A stretch of 64,000 bases of DNA from Paramecium octaurelia (taxonomy: Eukaryota > Ciliophora > Oligohymenophorea > Peniculida > Parameciidae). Below the pieces are notes generated by a model. That model did not search any database and was not told the DNA's origin. It saw only the letters and a program-made list of their open reading frames with translations. The stretch covers positions 210,110 to 274,109 of the forward strand of contig CAJJDP010000110.1 in the NCBI GenBank assembly GCA_905182995.1, in the 5' to 3' direction. Shown here piece after piece: positions 37,750 through 48,821 of this stretch (the first letter of the stretch is position 1; the number at the start of each line of letters is the position of its first letter). Both the position numbers and the translations under genes were made by a program.

Positions 37750-38244
37750 TCATTTTTATTGTGATTTCAACTATTCAAATGTTTAAACAGGAATTAGAAT
37801 AAACTTTTGATTTCCAATTTGAAATTAGTTGTAACCCAATTTAACACTGTTTTTGCAATCATCGCATTTACATAATTCAGAACATTTCACTCCTGCATTA
37901 TAACATTCACAATATTTTTTTTAGCAATTACTTTTACGACAATTACATTTAATCTAAGCAGGAGTATTCTTCTCAACCATTTGTTCAAGCACTTTGTTTC
38001 TTTATTCAGGGTGTTTATCATCATTGTGACAATTTTAACATGAACACTCACTTCCACAATACTCTCCAAAAGCAAGACAATCACAATACATCTTCAGACA
38101 TTAGCTTTTTTTGCAAGTGCATTATCTCTATTTCTATTGGAATGGTTTTTTAATTGTTGTTTCAGTTATAACTCTTTTTTGCTATCTAGTAGGAGTCTGG
38201 AACTAGTCATCGTTAAATATAGTGTCACAATGATTTGGTTTCAT
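37750..38244 (-). CDS. CXC (CRC) domain protein, tesmin/TSO1/LIN54-like
   Basis: Single-exon gene of 164 aa (165 codons) from ATG 38244 to TGA 37750-37752. Two cysteine-rich CXC repeats dominate: [19 protein letters not shown] ... [12 protein letters not shown], then [19 protein letters not shown] ... [13 protein letters not shown] ~35-residue linker lies between them. In LIN54, tesmin and plant TSO1 this pair coordinates zinc and inserts into DNA at CHR-type sites. LIN54 is the DNA-binding part of the MuvB/DREAM cell-cycle complex. The protein here is much shorter than LIN54 and consists of little besides the domain, so the target and partners are unknown. Confidence 0.93.
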
Positions 38245-38370
38245 TTATTAAATTTATTTATCAAAATGCAATACACAGAATCCAATAGTGATTAAACACA
38301 TTGCACTCCTTCTTCTAGATGCTACTCGCAAGAACACATATAACATAATGATTTAACTCTATATAATAAA

Positions 38371-39116
38371 TCAACCCTTGGATACAAAACTATTATTTTT
38401 AATATAAAATCTCCAAGGCTTATCCTTCCATTCTTCTGCATAATCTATATTGATTCTAGCTGAAACTCCGATCTCGTATTATTTCGTATTGTCTATCAAA
38501 TACATCCCACTTTTCTGATCGCACAAATTTAATCCATTATGAGACTTATCAAGAAGCAAACACCCTCCACATTTCCCTGGACCATTAGATAGGTCCTACA
38601 ACTTCGGAGACTTGGTTTTCCTTATCTCTTTTATGATATCAAAACTCAGAGGCTGAACTGCTCTAATCAAAACAGCCTCTGGATCATCCTTGGTTGCTGC
38701 TGTGATATTCAAGCAATAATTATTTCCATAAATCGAATAAACATATAAATGACCACCATCCTACCAAAAGTACTTTGTTCTGTCTGTTTTTTTGTTGTTG
38801 TAGGCATGACAAGCCTTGTCTTCAGGAGCTGATAATTACTCATTAATAAGTCATATTTACCTTTATAGGCTTCTGTTTCTACTATTATTGCTCTGACCTC
38901 TCCTTACGGCAATTATCTCACAATTATCTTACCTATCAATTTCTATGCTAATTCAACTACGTCGACTTTGTAGAAATCTGCAGTCAACATTGTGTCAACC
39001 ATTTAGTACTCTTCCGCTGGATTGGCCTCATTCTTTTTTATTTTTTTTGCAACTGGTTTTTCTACTTATTCCAAATCTGCTTTCGGCTTGGTTTCATTTT
39101 ATTTTGCCTTTTTCAT
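38371..39116 (-). CDS. Alkyladenine (3-methyladenine) DNA glycosylase, AAG/MPG family
   Basis: A gene of 237 aa with one 32-nt intron; spliced length 238 codons. This monofunctional glycosylase flips out alkylated or deaminated purines and starts base excision repair. The core matches the AAG family: [30 protein letters not shown] (catalytic Glu), [50 protein letters not shown] and [21 protein letters not shown] lysine-rich extension of about 45 residues ([17 protein letters not shown]...) precedes the core and may be a nuclear signal. The intron falls just after ETEAYK. The CXC gene starts 127 bp downstream on the same strand. Confidence 0.95.
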
Positions 39117-39595
39117 TTTTTAATATCATAAAATTAATCTATATATACGCTTCTAATATTAGTGTATCTTTATTTTCATCATACTTCCCTGTAATACAAT
39201 TCCACATTTTTACAATTTATCTTAATAAGAATAAACTATCCAATCTTATCTTAAAGATTCTTATTAAGAATACTTGAATCTTGATATATTAAATAATTAT
39301 AAAAGAAATTATTGTAAATATGATGTTATTAATAATATATAACGAGTGCTTTGCAAATTAGATAATTATAACTCTGTTGTAAACTAGATATTTATTGTAA
39401 ATCAAATAAGATTAGATAAGAAAATGAAGAAGGACTACTATTAAAACAAGTTTGTATATCATAGATAGAAAAATTCCATATTTTCTGATTTTAATTATTC
39501 ATACATTAGATTATATAGACCTTTATAATAAAGATGGCATAAAGTTTAAGAATAAATTTCAAGATGAGAACTAATTGAATTATCATTTAAACATA
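39117..39595. promoter_or_regulatory. Divergent AT-rich spacer
   Basis: About 480 bp between the divergent glycosylase gene and the Alba-like gene. Nothing coding was recognised. Confidence 0.3.
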
Positions 39596-40481
39596 ATGAT
39601 GATATTTGCTTAAAGTCGATAAGTTTCTAAGATAGATTATTAAATTAAGAACCTAGAGGCTATAAACTCTAAATTTAAGCATACATAACTAGTTTTATAC
39701 ATTAGAAATAATTAAAAACTTTAAGAAAAAGAATTAATTTATCATTATTAAAGACCAAAATGTAGATTTTCCTGCCTCATTAAATTCACATCACTTGTAT
39801 TTGTTTTTATTATTCAGATCGTAGCTTTAAGTCCTTAGAGTGAAAGCTAATAAATAATAAGTAATTAAACATGTAATTTTGATAGCTGGTTATTTATGTT
39901 AAGCAGTATTGAAATTAAGAGATAGAAACAATTTACAACAGGCAATTGAATTGGTTGGAACTAGTAATGCAATCCCAATCTGTGTTTTGATAGCTGAAAT
40001 TATCACAACAAACTCTCCAGGATTATCATAGATTACATACTTTCAAAAGTGATTATTGATACTATCATTAGAGATAATAAAACGCAGGATTAACAGTCTT
40101 CTTAAATTGGAATTAGGATCAAATTAACCTATTAGCCAACAGAATCTGAAATGAGAGAGCCTGGTTTTTAATAGAGAAAAGTAGATCCTCTCAAATAGCA
40201 TAATTGGGATGACTTGTATAAATTTATATTGTTGTACTCAAAAGATTTGTCAATGATTAAAAATCATGGTAAATGTATGTCAAATATTACTAGAGATTAT
40301 AAGACTTTTATCTGATGAAAAATAGATGGATTAAAGATCATCTTACTCTTCACGCCATTAATCAGAAAGTCATATTACTAAGAATAATTGCGATCCTAAT
40401 TCATTTGTTTATACATCCAATCATGGAACAGATGATGCAAATAGATCTAAAATTAAAACTAGAGGATAAAAAAGATTATGA
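39596..40481 (+). CDS. Alba-domain nucleic-acid-binding protein
   Basis: A gene of 269 aa with three introns (28, 23 and 25 nt); spliced length 270 codons. The middle part has an Alba-like pattern: VIKHVILIAGYLCQAVLKLR, NLQQAIELVGTSNAIPICVL, IAEIITTNSPGLSQITYFQK. Eukaryotic Alba proteins bind RNA or DNA (for example the Rpp20/Rpp25 subunits of RNase P/MRP and translational regulators). The C-terminal third is hydrophilic. The N-terminal ~65 residues depend on the ATG at 39596 and on my choice of the 28-nt intron, and are the weakest part. The other ATG near 39762 is not in a working frame. Confidence 0.65.
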
Positions 40482-40930
40482 ATCTATTAAACAATTTTAT
40501 CTATAAAAACAAATATCATAAAAATTAAATCTGGGCCATCAAATATTCAGAATTTTCTAAGAACAAAGAAGTGTAATGATCAAAAAGGTTTTTGATTTCT
40601 AAAATTTTTTGTTAACAAATTTCAGATAAAATACTTAGCTAATTCTCTGTTAGTTATGAATTTGAAAGGTACGCTTTCACTATCTTACAGAAATAATATT
40701 TGAGAATAATATATCACAAGTTAAGTAATTAATACTCTTTGATTGTTCTTCTTGTCATTAAATTATAGATATCAATTGCAGGTAAGAATAGGGGTCTATA
40801 CTTTCCTTGTTATATTTTATTCAGACTATAAAAATTTATAGAAATATTAAATAAAAAGCAGAAGATGATATTACCCTCATAGTTATAGAATTGATGAAAT
40901 GATGGCTGTAGTAATTTATATTATTTATAC
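40482..40930. other. Convergent intergenic region
   Basis: About 450 bp, AT-rich, between convergent genes. No gene was recognised. Confidence 0.3.
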
Positions 40931-41190
40931 TCATCCAAACTAAATTTATGATCTGCCACCTGGAGGATTTCTAACTTTGACTGATGTTTTAACATCCGAT
41001 TATTATTATTAAACAGGAGGTTGATTGACTTGTTTTCTTCCTAAGGGTTGAGGTGCTTGCTATTGAGGAGTATAATCTCCCTTTGGTTGTTAAATATGGT
41101 ATGTACAAATGAGATCGATGAATTTCCTCCAGGTGCTTAGTGTAATCTAATTGATGGCTTATCTAATCCATATCCTTAAATGTTATTCAT
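40931..41190 (-). CDS. HN1/Jupiter-like microtubule-associated small protein
   Basis: A gene of 77 aa with one 26-nt intron (GTACATACC...ACCAAAG); spliced length 78 codons. It has two copies of a short motif, one at each end: IRLHQAPGGNSSISFG and VKVRNPPGGRSQIQFG. A Q/P-rich linker lies between them. This 'R..PPGG.S.I.FG' pair is the hallmark of the HN1/Jupiter (JPT1/JPT2) family, whose members associate with microtubules. In animals the motifs are the main conserved feature of otherwise disordered proteins. The chain is shorter than its animal relatives (about 150 aa), but both motifs are intact. Confidence 0.8.
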
Positions 41191-42239
41191 TTTTCAAATA
41201 TTTAACTGCTATTTATATTATTAATATTTAATGACCAATAATTTAAGTATTAAAATAGATTTTTAATGAATATCTTATTAATTAAATTAGAGAATTGTGA
41301 ATTTAATTAATAAAGTCAGTTTGAACATGATAAAGTGATTTTAATAAAATTTTTGTTTATTAGAAGGATCTAATAGTTAATGGATCGAATAAAATCAGAT
41401 AGTAAAATCGTAAAGATTTTAATAAGTCAGAACCAAAAACAAAAATTAAGTCATCCTCACTGAACAGAATTATGAGAAATTGATATTATTGTCAAAGTAT
41501 TTAAATATAAAATCATAAGTATACACTCTTATTCTAATTTCATTTATAATTAAAGGTAAATCGAAAGTAAGAATTACAAAAACATTACAATTTATTAAAT
41601 AATTTTAAGTTAAAATTGATTTATAGGCATGATCTTTGAAATGATAATATTTGAGAGCTAATAATTGTAAATCCATAAGAAACTGCAGTATTCTATTATA
41701 ATTATAGAGACTTTAATAGGCAATAAATATTCAATTATGGTTTAGCAAATTAAATTAAGAATTTAAAATTAACACTTATCAAATAATTTAAATGGTCTCT
41801 AAAGTGTTTAAAAATCATAATATTTCTATAAAATAAAGATCATGAAATCAAATGTAATTTAAATGATATAAATAAATTGGAATTGTAGAACATTACGAAT
41901 AAGTTTTACCAATAAAATTCTAATCTATTTACAATTACTACTTTTGAGCAACAAGTAAGAGATATAGCTTGATTCTTGGTAGCATAAGATGCAGATTTAA
42001 ATCAAGTTATAGTTAAATGGATTGCAATTTATATTTCTTATTGTAATTAAATACTATTTTGTAGTTTAAAATATAAAATAAATATGTTAATTGAAATGAA
42101 TTTGAAAACGAGCAAGGTTTGATAGAGGAGAAGTTTAGGGTGAGATGAAGGTAGTGAGTGGGTGTGGGGGATGTTGAAAGGAGATTGAGTAATTAATTTA
42201 AATGATTGTTATACATTTGATTTTATAAAATAAATTATT
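41191..42239. promoter_or_regulatory. Long divergent spacer with a purine/G-rich tract
   Basis: About 1 kb between the divergent HN1-like and kinesin-8 genes. Most of it is AT-rich without coding signal. The last ~100 bp before the kinesin ATG contain a strikingly G-rich, purine-biased tract at about 42123-42190 (for example gagtgggtgtgggggatg). It may be part of the promoter or 5' UTR. Confidence 0.4.
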
Positions 42240-44517
42240 ATGAACCCGGAAGAATCGAATATTTTGGTAGCTATTCGTTGTCGGCCTCTTAATCAGAAGG
42301 AAATTTAAAACGATGATTTAGACATAGTTAGAGTGGAGGACAATTTGATTGTATTAATGATTATGGATGACTAATTTAGATCATTTTGGACCCAATACAA
42401 ATGGAATATGAAGCAGAGAATAAGAAAATGCTGGAAGTGTATCATAGGAGCAAAGAACAGCGATACGCCTTCGATAAAGTGTTTAGGGAGGAGAGCCAAG
42501 ATGATGTATTTGATGTTGATTGGTATAGTTTAGATCTTTGAATAAACATGCAAATAGCTGATTAAGCCTGTGATGAACGGTTACAATGCGACTGTATTTG
42601 CCTATGGTCCCACTGGAACAGGGAAGACGTACACGATGTTGGGAAACCAAGAAACCATGGGAATAAGTGTGCTCACAATAAGGGACATGTTTGAATTCAT
42701 AAAACGTGATCTGGATAACGAATACATAGTGATGATAAGTTATGTGGAGATCTACAACGAAGCTATTCGTGATCTACTAATTTAGTAATCCTAATATTTG
42801 GAGTTACGAGACGATCCAATAAAGGGAGTCACAATAGCAGGAGTTACTGAGTATAAAGCAATAAGTGTTCAGTAGGTTATGAACTTATTGCTCTAAGGAA
42901 ATAGGAGGAGGACAACCGAAGCCACGAATGCCAATCTTACTTCCTCCAGGTCTCATGCAGTATTTTAAATAAATGTGACTCAAAGGAGCAAAGTGAAAAA
43001 TACGGAGATGGAGTCAATGAATGGGAAGTTGAGTCTAATAGATTTGGCAGGCAGTGAAAGGGGGACTGTGACAGAGAACAGAGGACTTCGATTGAGAGAG
43101 GGAGCAAAAATCAATAGGTCTTTGTTGGCACTAGCAAATTGTATCAATGCATTGGGCGACAAGAGCAAGAAAGGATTCTTTGTGCCTTATCGAGATAGCA
43201 AATTGACAAGATTGTTAAAGGATTCCTTGGGTGGCAATTGCAGAACAGTCATGATTGCAAATATATCGCCAGCTTCGTCTTAATTTGAGGAGACCATCAA
43301 CACTTTGAAATACGCCAACAGAGCTAAAAATATAAAGACAAAGCAATTACCTAATAAGAAATTGGTTGCTATGCATATAGCTGAATATAAGAACATAATT
43401 AGTGATTTGAGATCGGAAATTGAATCCTTGAAACTAAGATTGAATGAAAAATAGTTTGATGACAATGAAGACGAATCAATTACTATCAACAATTACATTA
43501 ACAAGAATGGTAAGCCAGAAGTAGAGGAGTTGAAATCAATTTAGGAGGAAATCTTTGAAAACTTTTAGGAAAGAATTCAATTAAGAAGGGCACTTATGGA
43601 AATTGAGGAACAGAATGCAATGAATTTCTTGGAAATCAAAAAAAGGTAGAGTGAAATTTTGTAATGGAAGAAGTCAGGTGAGAAGAATATGCCAGAAGAT
43701 ATAAGACAAGGATTAAAGAGCATTTAGACATTGAAAACAAGTACGGAGAAGAATATGATCAAAAAAGAATTGATGGGCTTGTAGTTGGTTGAAAATATTA
43801 ATAATGCCAAGAAGATTAGAGAGTCAATTCCAAAAAGAATTCAGAGTAAGGAGAAGAGAGACTATTTGGAATTGGAAATTAAGAATCACGTTTTGGAATT
43901 ATAAAATGTTGAATTGGAAATCAATCTATAAATTCAAGAAAAAACTATTAATGATTTAAAAATGATTGTTGAAAATTAAAAGAAACTTATTAACGATACT
44001 CAAGATGACGAGAAATATTTTGAAGAAACTGACATTGAATATATTGATGATTTATTGGAGGATCCAGAATTTTAACAGGAATAAGATGACGATGATCTGG
44101 AGGATTTGGGGGAATTGGATTAGTTTAAAGAATTCATCAAAAAAGAGGAATTGAAATAAAATTCACCCAATCAATTCAAACAAAGAGACAAGAGTGCCCC
44201 AAGAAAGCAGTTTAACAAATAGGAATTGTCTATTCAAGAAGACTACGATGAAATTAGTTAATCATAATCCAAACCGAAAGTTAGAGATCAATCTCGTAAT
44301 AAAAGGGATGGAGGTGGATCTGCTATTTAAAATAAAGTACTGCCCCCAAAAGATAAATAATTGCAATTTCAATAACAAATCAAACCTGCAAATATTAAAC
44401 CACCAAAAGATATATCAGTTCTAAATTTACAAGGGGTACTCATTATTAATCTAATTCTAGCGAAATCTATCAATAGGCAATTCATAGCAAAGAGGAAATT
44501 CTAAGGCCAAAAAATGA
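42240..44517 (+). CDS. Kinesin-8 family motor protein (KIF19-like)
   Basis: A gene of about 731-734 aa with three introns (29, 28 or 19, and 25 nt). Both choices for the second intron keep the frame. The N-terminal motor has [14 protein letters not shown], the P-loop [25 protein letters not shown], switch I ([11 protein letters not shown]) and switch II ([10 protein letters not shown]), then [20 protein letters not shown] after the neck. The text around [28 protein letters not shown] and ...HIAEY matches the kinesin-8 group, nearest KIF19. KIF18/KIF19 motors depolymerise microtubules; KIF19 limits ciliary length. The stalk is coiled coil and the tail is acidic, then basic. Confidence 0.9.
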
Positions 44518-44724
44518 TTATTAATATTTTATAATATAAATGCTTACAAGATAAAAGTAACTTATCAATTGTTCAAAACAATATCATCAATTATTCTAAA
44601 AATAAATGAACACCAAAATTTATTTAAATTTGTTTTCATTTAAAAAACGATAATTACTAAAGGAAAAACGATAATTGGAATTATTATTACTGATTAATCA
44701 AACGAATCCAAGAATTTTAATTTT

Positions 44725-45818
44725 ATGATTCTCATTTATACTTTATCAATAGTTGCTATGGTTGTAGGCGAATCCACAACTGAAGAACAAGTTACTAGGA
44801 ACTACTGTTAACTTCCAGATCCCATATTTGCAGATGGAATATAGGCTGCTAACTTTGGTACCGATGGTTGGAACTATGCAAATGCTGAAAATTGGGAATG
44901 TAATTGTTGAAATATACCATATTTTAGAACTTGTTGTGACTTGTGGTGGAAGCTACCAATCACCAATTGATATTGTAACTACAGGAGCTAGTCAATAATA
45001 AGTTTAGCCGTAAATCTACTATAAAAATAAGACTTCGGATATTGGATACGAAGAAGTAAATAGTAATAAAATTAAATTAAATTTAGCACCATACACCAAA
45101 GAATATGAAGGAGAATATTCAGTAATAGAAGTATTAGATGCTTCAGGATTGGTGGTCAGATACTACGCCAAGCAATTTCATATTCATACTCCATCAGAAC
45201 ATACTATTGATGGAAAGCACTTTGACTTAGAAATTCATTTTGTTCATTAAGTCAAAGTCTTTAAATATATAATTAGGCTATTCAAGATGAGGAGTAAGAC
45301 TGTAACAAGGTAAAGAATAGTTTGACAGTTTTCGGTCTTATGTTCACAGAATCAGCCTCTGCAACTGATTATGAAGTATTCAAGCCTTGGTTTGATTAAA
45401 ATATGACTGGAGAAGTGGAATCTTTTGACTTGAAGTAAGATTCTAGTTATTAAGTTTAATAGCGACTTCTTCTAAAAAATGACTGATTCTACCTATTACA
45501 ATTATAATGGTAGTTTGACAACTCTTCCATGTTCTTAGATTGTTAATTGGATTGTATTCTATCAAGCATTACCAATCTCTACTTTCTAATTGAATCAATT
45601 CAGATCAACATTTGCTGATTCGACTGCCTTTCCACTCAAGTAGAACAACCGTCCAATATAAAACTTGAATGGGAGGAAGATCTTAAAAGGAGTAATTGAA
45701 TATGATGACTATATTTAAGACTGCACTCACAGCTGGAGTGACAGAAATCCCAGATGTGTAATCATCCCAAGCATATCTATTACTTTTATCCATTGTGATG
45801 GGTGCTTTTATATTATGA
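44725..45818 (+). CDS. Alpha-carbonic anhydrase, membrane- or GPI-anchored, copy 1
   Basis: A gene of 327 aa with four introns (28, 26, 28 and 28 nt); spliced length 328 codons. It converts CO2 and water to bicarbonate and a proton. The N-terminus is a signal peptide (MILIYTLSIVAMVVGESTT). Alpha-CA motifs: CGGSYQSPIDIV, FHIHTPSEHTIDG with the first two zinc histidines, FDLEIHFVH with the third, and SLTTLPCSQIVNWIVF. NRPIQNLNGRKI near the end is also conserved. The last ~20 residues (AYLLLLSIVMGAFIL) are hydrophobic and end at the stop, so a GPI signal or C-terminal anchor is likely. It probably acts at the cell surface or ciliary membrane. Its sister gene starts 26 bp downstream. Confidence 0.95.
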
Positions 45819-45844
45819 TAACACATTAATAATTTAAATTAAAA

Positions 45845-46950
45845 ATGATTCTAGCCTCAATATTTCTGACATTACTTTTGGATTCAATCAGGTCGTAGAG
45901 AACGTACTGTCAATTGCCTGATCCTATTTTTAATGACGGAGTTAAGAATTCGACCTGGGGAGATGCAGATCCTTCTGATTGGAATTACTTAAACTCAAAT
46001 GACTGGAAGAGTATGTTATTTGTGTTAGAAAGCGTAGGCAAAGTTGTGACTTGTGGTGCCAGCTTTTAATCTCCCATAAACATAATCACGTCTACTGCAA
46101 CCAAGGAATCTACATTCCCAGCCATTAATTATATACTGAAGTCTTCAACCAAAAATTACTTCGAAGCTCAGAGTACTTCTCTTAAACTATTTATCCAGGG
46201 GATTATACCAAGGAATTGGAAGGAGAGTACGATTTTATCACTGCATTCGATATATCAAATTCTCAATACAAATATTATGCTAGGCAGTTCCACATTCATA
46301 CTCCATCCGAACATCAAGTCGATGGAAAAAATTTTGACTTAGAAGTTCACTTCGTGCATCAAGTATGCTTTCAGTTTATCAGGCTGTCGAAGACGGAGAA
46401 CAGAGTTGCAATGACATCAGAAACAAATTGACTGTCTTTGGATTACTCTTCCAATAGTCCAACACTGCTTCCGATTACGAAGTGTTCAAGCCATGGTTTG
46501 ATGACACCGTCAATAGAGTTTCATCCTTTGATATGAAGTAATCCTCCTCTCTCCTACATTTAATAGCGACTTCTTCCAAAGAATGACTGACAAAACCTAT
46601 TATCATTACACGGGCAGTCTCACCACTATGTATGTTCTTAGAAACTAACCATAGACCTTGCTCTTAAACTGTCAATTGGTATGTTTTTACTTCCCCCTTG
46701 CCCATCTCTAAATCGCAATTTAAACAATTCAAAGACTTCCTCGACAATGATGACTACTTCCCCGATTAATCCAACAATCGTCCAGTTCAAAATCTTAATG
46801 GGCGCACCCTCTACAAAGGAGTAAACATCATCAATCATAAATTTCTAGACTGCTTCTTTCAATGGAGTGACCTCTCTTCCTGTTATAGAAGCAAGTTGGG
46901 GTTCCATTATCCAGATGGCTATGCTATTATTAATTTATCTGATAATATGA
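45845..46950 (+). CDS. Alpha-carbonic anhydrase, membrane- or GPI-anchored, copy 2
   Basis: A gene of 316 aa with six introns (27, 26, 20, 29, 25 and 28 nt); spliced length 317 codons. The layout is the same as in the upstream copy: signal peptide (MILASIFLTLLLDSIRS), RTYCQLPDPIFNDG, CGASFQSPINII, FHIHTPSEHQVDG, FDLEVHFVH, SLTTIPCSQTVNW, NRPVQNLNGRTL, and a hydrophobic C-terminus (MAMLLLIYLII). All three zinc histidines are present. Two stretches look frameshifted until a 26-nt intron near 46143 and a 25-nt intron near 46630 are removed. Four introns sit at the same places as in copy 1; the other two are extra. Confidence 0.93.
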
Positions 46951-47044
46951 TATATTTCTATGAGAATCCATAGATTATCAAAAACTTTAATTTTATAATT
47001 TTAGTTTGTTTGAATTTCTATTAACAATTAACAAATATTTATTG

Positions 47045-47230
47045 TGATGTCATAATTGGCGTGTCATCAGGATTTACCTCCTAGGCCTGTCCTGTCGTCT
47101 GAGCAGCTCAGATAGACTTAGAACGGACACAATGACAAGCAAAGAGGCAACATAAAAGTGAGATTTAAAAATGAAGTCTCTCCTAGAGACCCGGTCAGAG
47201 CTGAGATGCTCAAAGATGTTGAATTATTAT
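47045..47230. ncRNA. Candidate structured non-coding RNA (GC-rich island)
   Basis: This spacer stretch is clearly richer in G and C than its AT-rich surroundings and has no long open frame. It holds several self-complementary blocks. CTGAG/CTCAG around a 3-nt loop lies at about 47097-47110, enclosed by TGTCC ... GGACA. A GTCTC ... GAGAC hairpin with a 5-nt loop lies at about 47175-47190. A GAGC ... GCTC pair follows. The two-hairpin shape could suit an H/ACA-type snoRNA, but no H or ACA box could be fixed. It also carries ATTTACCT, complementary to a 5' splice site as in U1, though not at an obvious 5' end. Class and strand are undetermined. Confidence 0.4.
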
Positions 47231-47300
47231 TAGTATTCTATTATGTTAAATATTTCTATGAATATGATAAATTAATTATAAATAAAAAATTAAGCTCATT

Positions 47301-48724
47301 ATGATGCTGTAATAATCTAATCATCCCAAAGAAAGTGATGGCGAAACTCCATTCTAAAAAGGAGAGTAAATCTTAAAAAAAACAAAAGCTTTTCAATAAA
47401 GGGCTAATGAAATATTAAGTGTTAATGCTTACAAAATACAATTCGTAAAAGGCAAAGAATAAATTCCCAAATTTGTGAATCCATTTAATTAGACTATTCG
47501 CGTTTAAGTCTCTAGTTCATTAAATAAGGCTCAATAATTTTCTCCACAATCTTACTATGATATTGAACAATGGGGATAAAATAGTTTGAAATATTATTTA
47601 TAATATAGGATTTACAATCGGTTAATTGGAGAAGGAATTTGTGAATGTGTACGATGACGTTTCGGCCGTGGTATATTTCAATAGCGTAGAGTGCCCAAAT
47701 GAGGAGATGATGAGTCCCATACACCTTCTTGTCGACTATTCAAACCTATCTTAAATTAATAGTTTATAGGAACATTGTAATTAGTTAATACATTAAATGT
47801 AATTTAATCCAAAGACGAACATGCTTTCATTCAAAACTAAGGAATTAATTGCCAAATCAACTTACTAGAATAAACAAAAGATCAAAGTCTAAGATGTCTC
47901 ATAAATGAGGGGCTATGCTACTTGCATTGAAATAACACAAACCTGTGAGAATCAAATACTCGAAGATGGCAACATCTTTAAAGTCGGCCTTTAACCCCTG
48001 TTAACAGTTAGAAAAATTTATCACAAATTTCAGAATTTCTTTGAGAGATACTCCAGTAAAAACAATATCGATGACATGATTTTTGAGGCCCTGCAATCTC
48101 TTTAGTCCAAAGTTCAATTTTCAGGAATTGATGAAAGTGTCTCAGAACTATTTATGCACGTTCAAGACAGAAGCATAAACAAAGCTGAATATTTGTAAAG
48201 ATTAGAAGATGAAAATCTGATGATGCAATCTGTAAATTTGTAAATCATATATATATTAGAAATTATACACAGCCTTGGAGAAGAATTGTATTCTATTGTA
48301 AACGTAGAGGGATGAAAATCCTATCGAACATTTCTTGCTGGTAGCAGATCAAAAAAATACATTCCTTTTTGGAAGAATGGATTTCTCAGATATCGCATTT
48401 CAATCCACTTAAGTCTCAAGAAATCATGGAACCATACAGTTTATGCCAGCTACTAACAAATGGATTATCATGGATGGCTAGAAATCTTTTGAGTAGAAGT
48501 GGAAAAACAGTACTTTTGGAGTGTGGTTGCAGATGAACCCCAAGACGTTTTACTATATTGATCCAGAACAAATTATAAAGGTGGGATCAACGTGTATTAA
48601 TATGATACCAAATAATGTGAAAATGAATGATCAGGATGTTGATAATTCAATCCAACTGAAAGAATTCAACAATTTAAGAGTGAAAGAGATCGAAGATTTT
48701 ACGAAAACATTACTAGACCTATGA
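47301..48724 (+). CDS. FHA-domain protein
   Basis: A gene of 456 aa with two introns (25 and 28 nt); spliced length 457 codons. It starts MMLQQSNHPKESDGETPFQ. A central ~150 residues are helical. Towards the C-terminus there is a forkhead-associated pattern: FLLVADQKNTFLFGRMDFSD, then FQSTQVSRNHGTIQFM and NKWIIMDGQKS. These carry the family's GR, S...H and following glycine positions, though a little loosely spaced. FHA domains bind phosphothreonine in signalling and DNA damage proteins. No kinase or BRCT domain is attached. It converges on the kinase gene, 97 bp apart. Confidence 0.7.
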
Positions 48725-48821
48725 ATAATTATGAGTTGATAATTAGAGATTATTGAATTTAAGTTTGTAAGCTGTACAAAAAGAGTCTTGTACCATATAA
48801 GAAAACACAATAATATGGTAT

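Noticed and set aside
46140..46660. Two apparent frameshifts in the second carbonic anhydrase
   Set aside because: A 26-nt intron near 46143 and a 25-nt intron near 46630 restore the conserved alpha-CA sequence, including PCSQTVNW.
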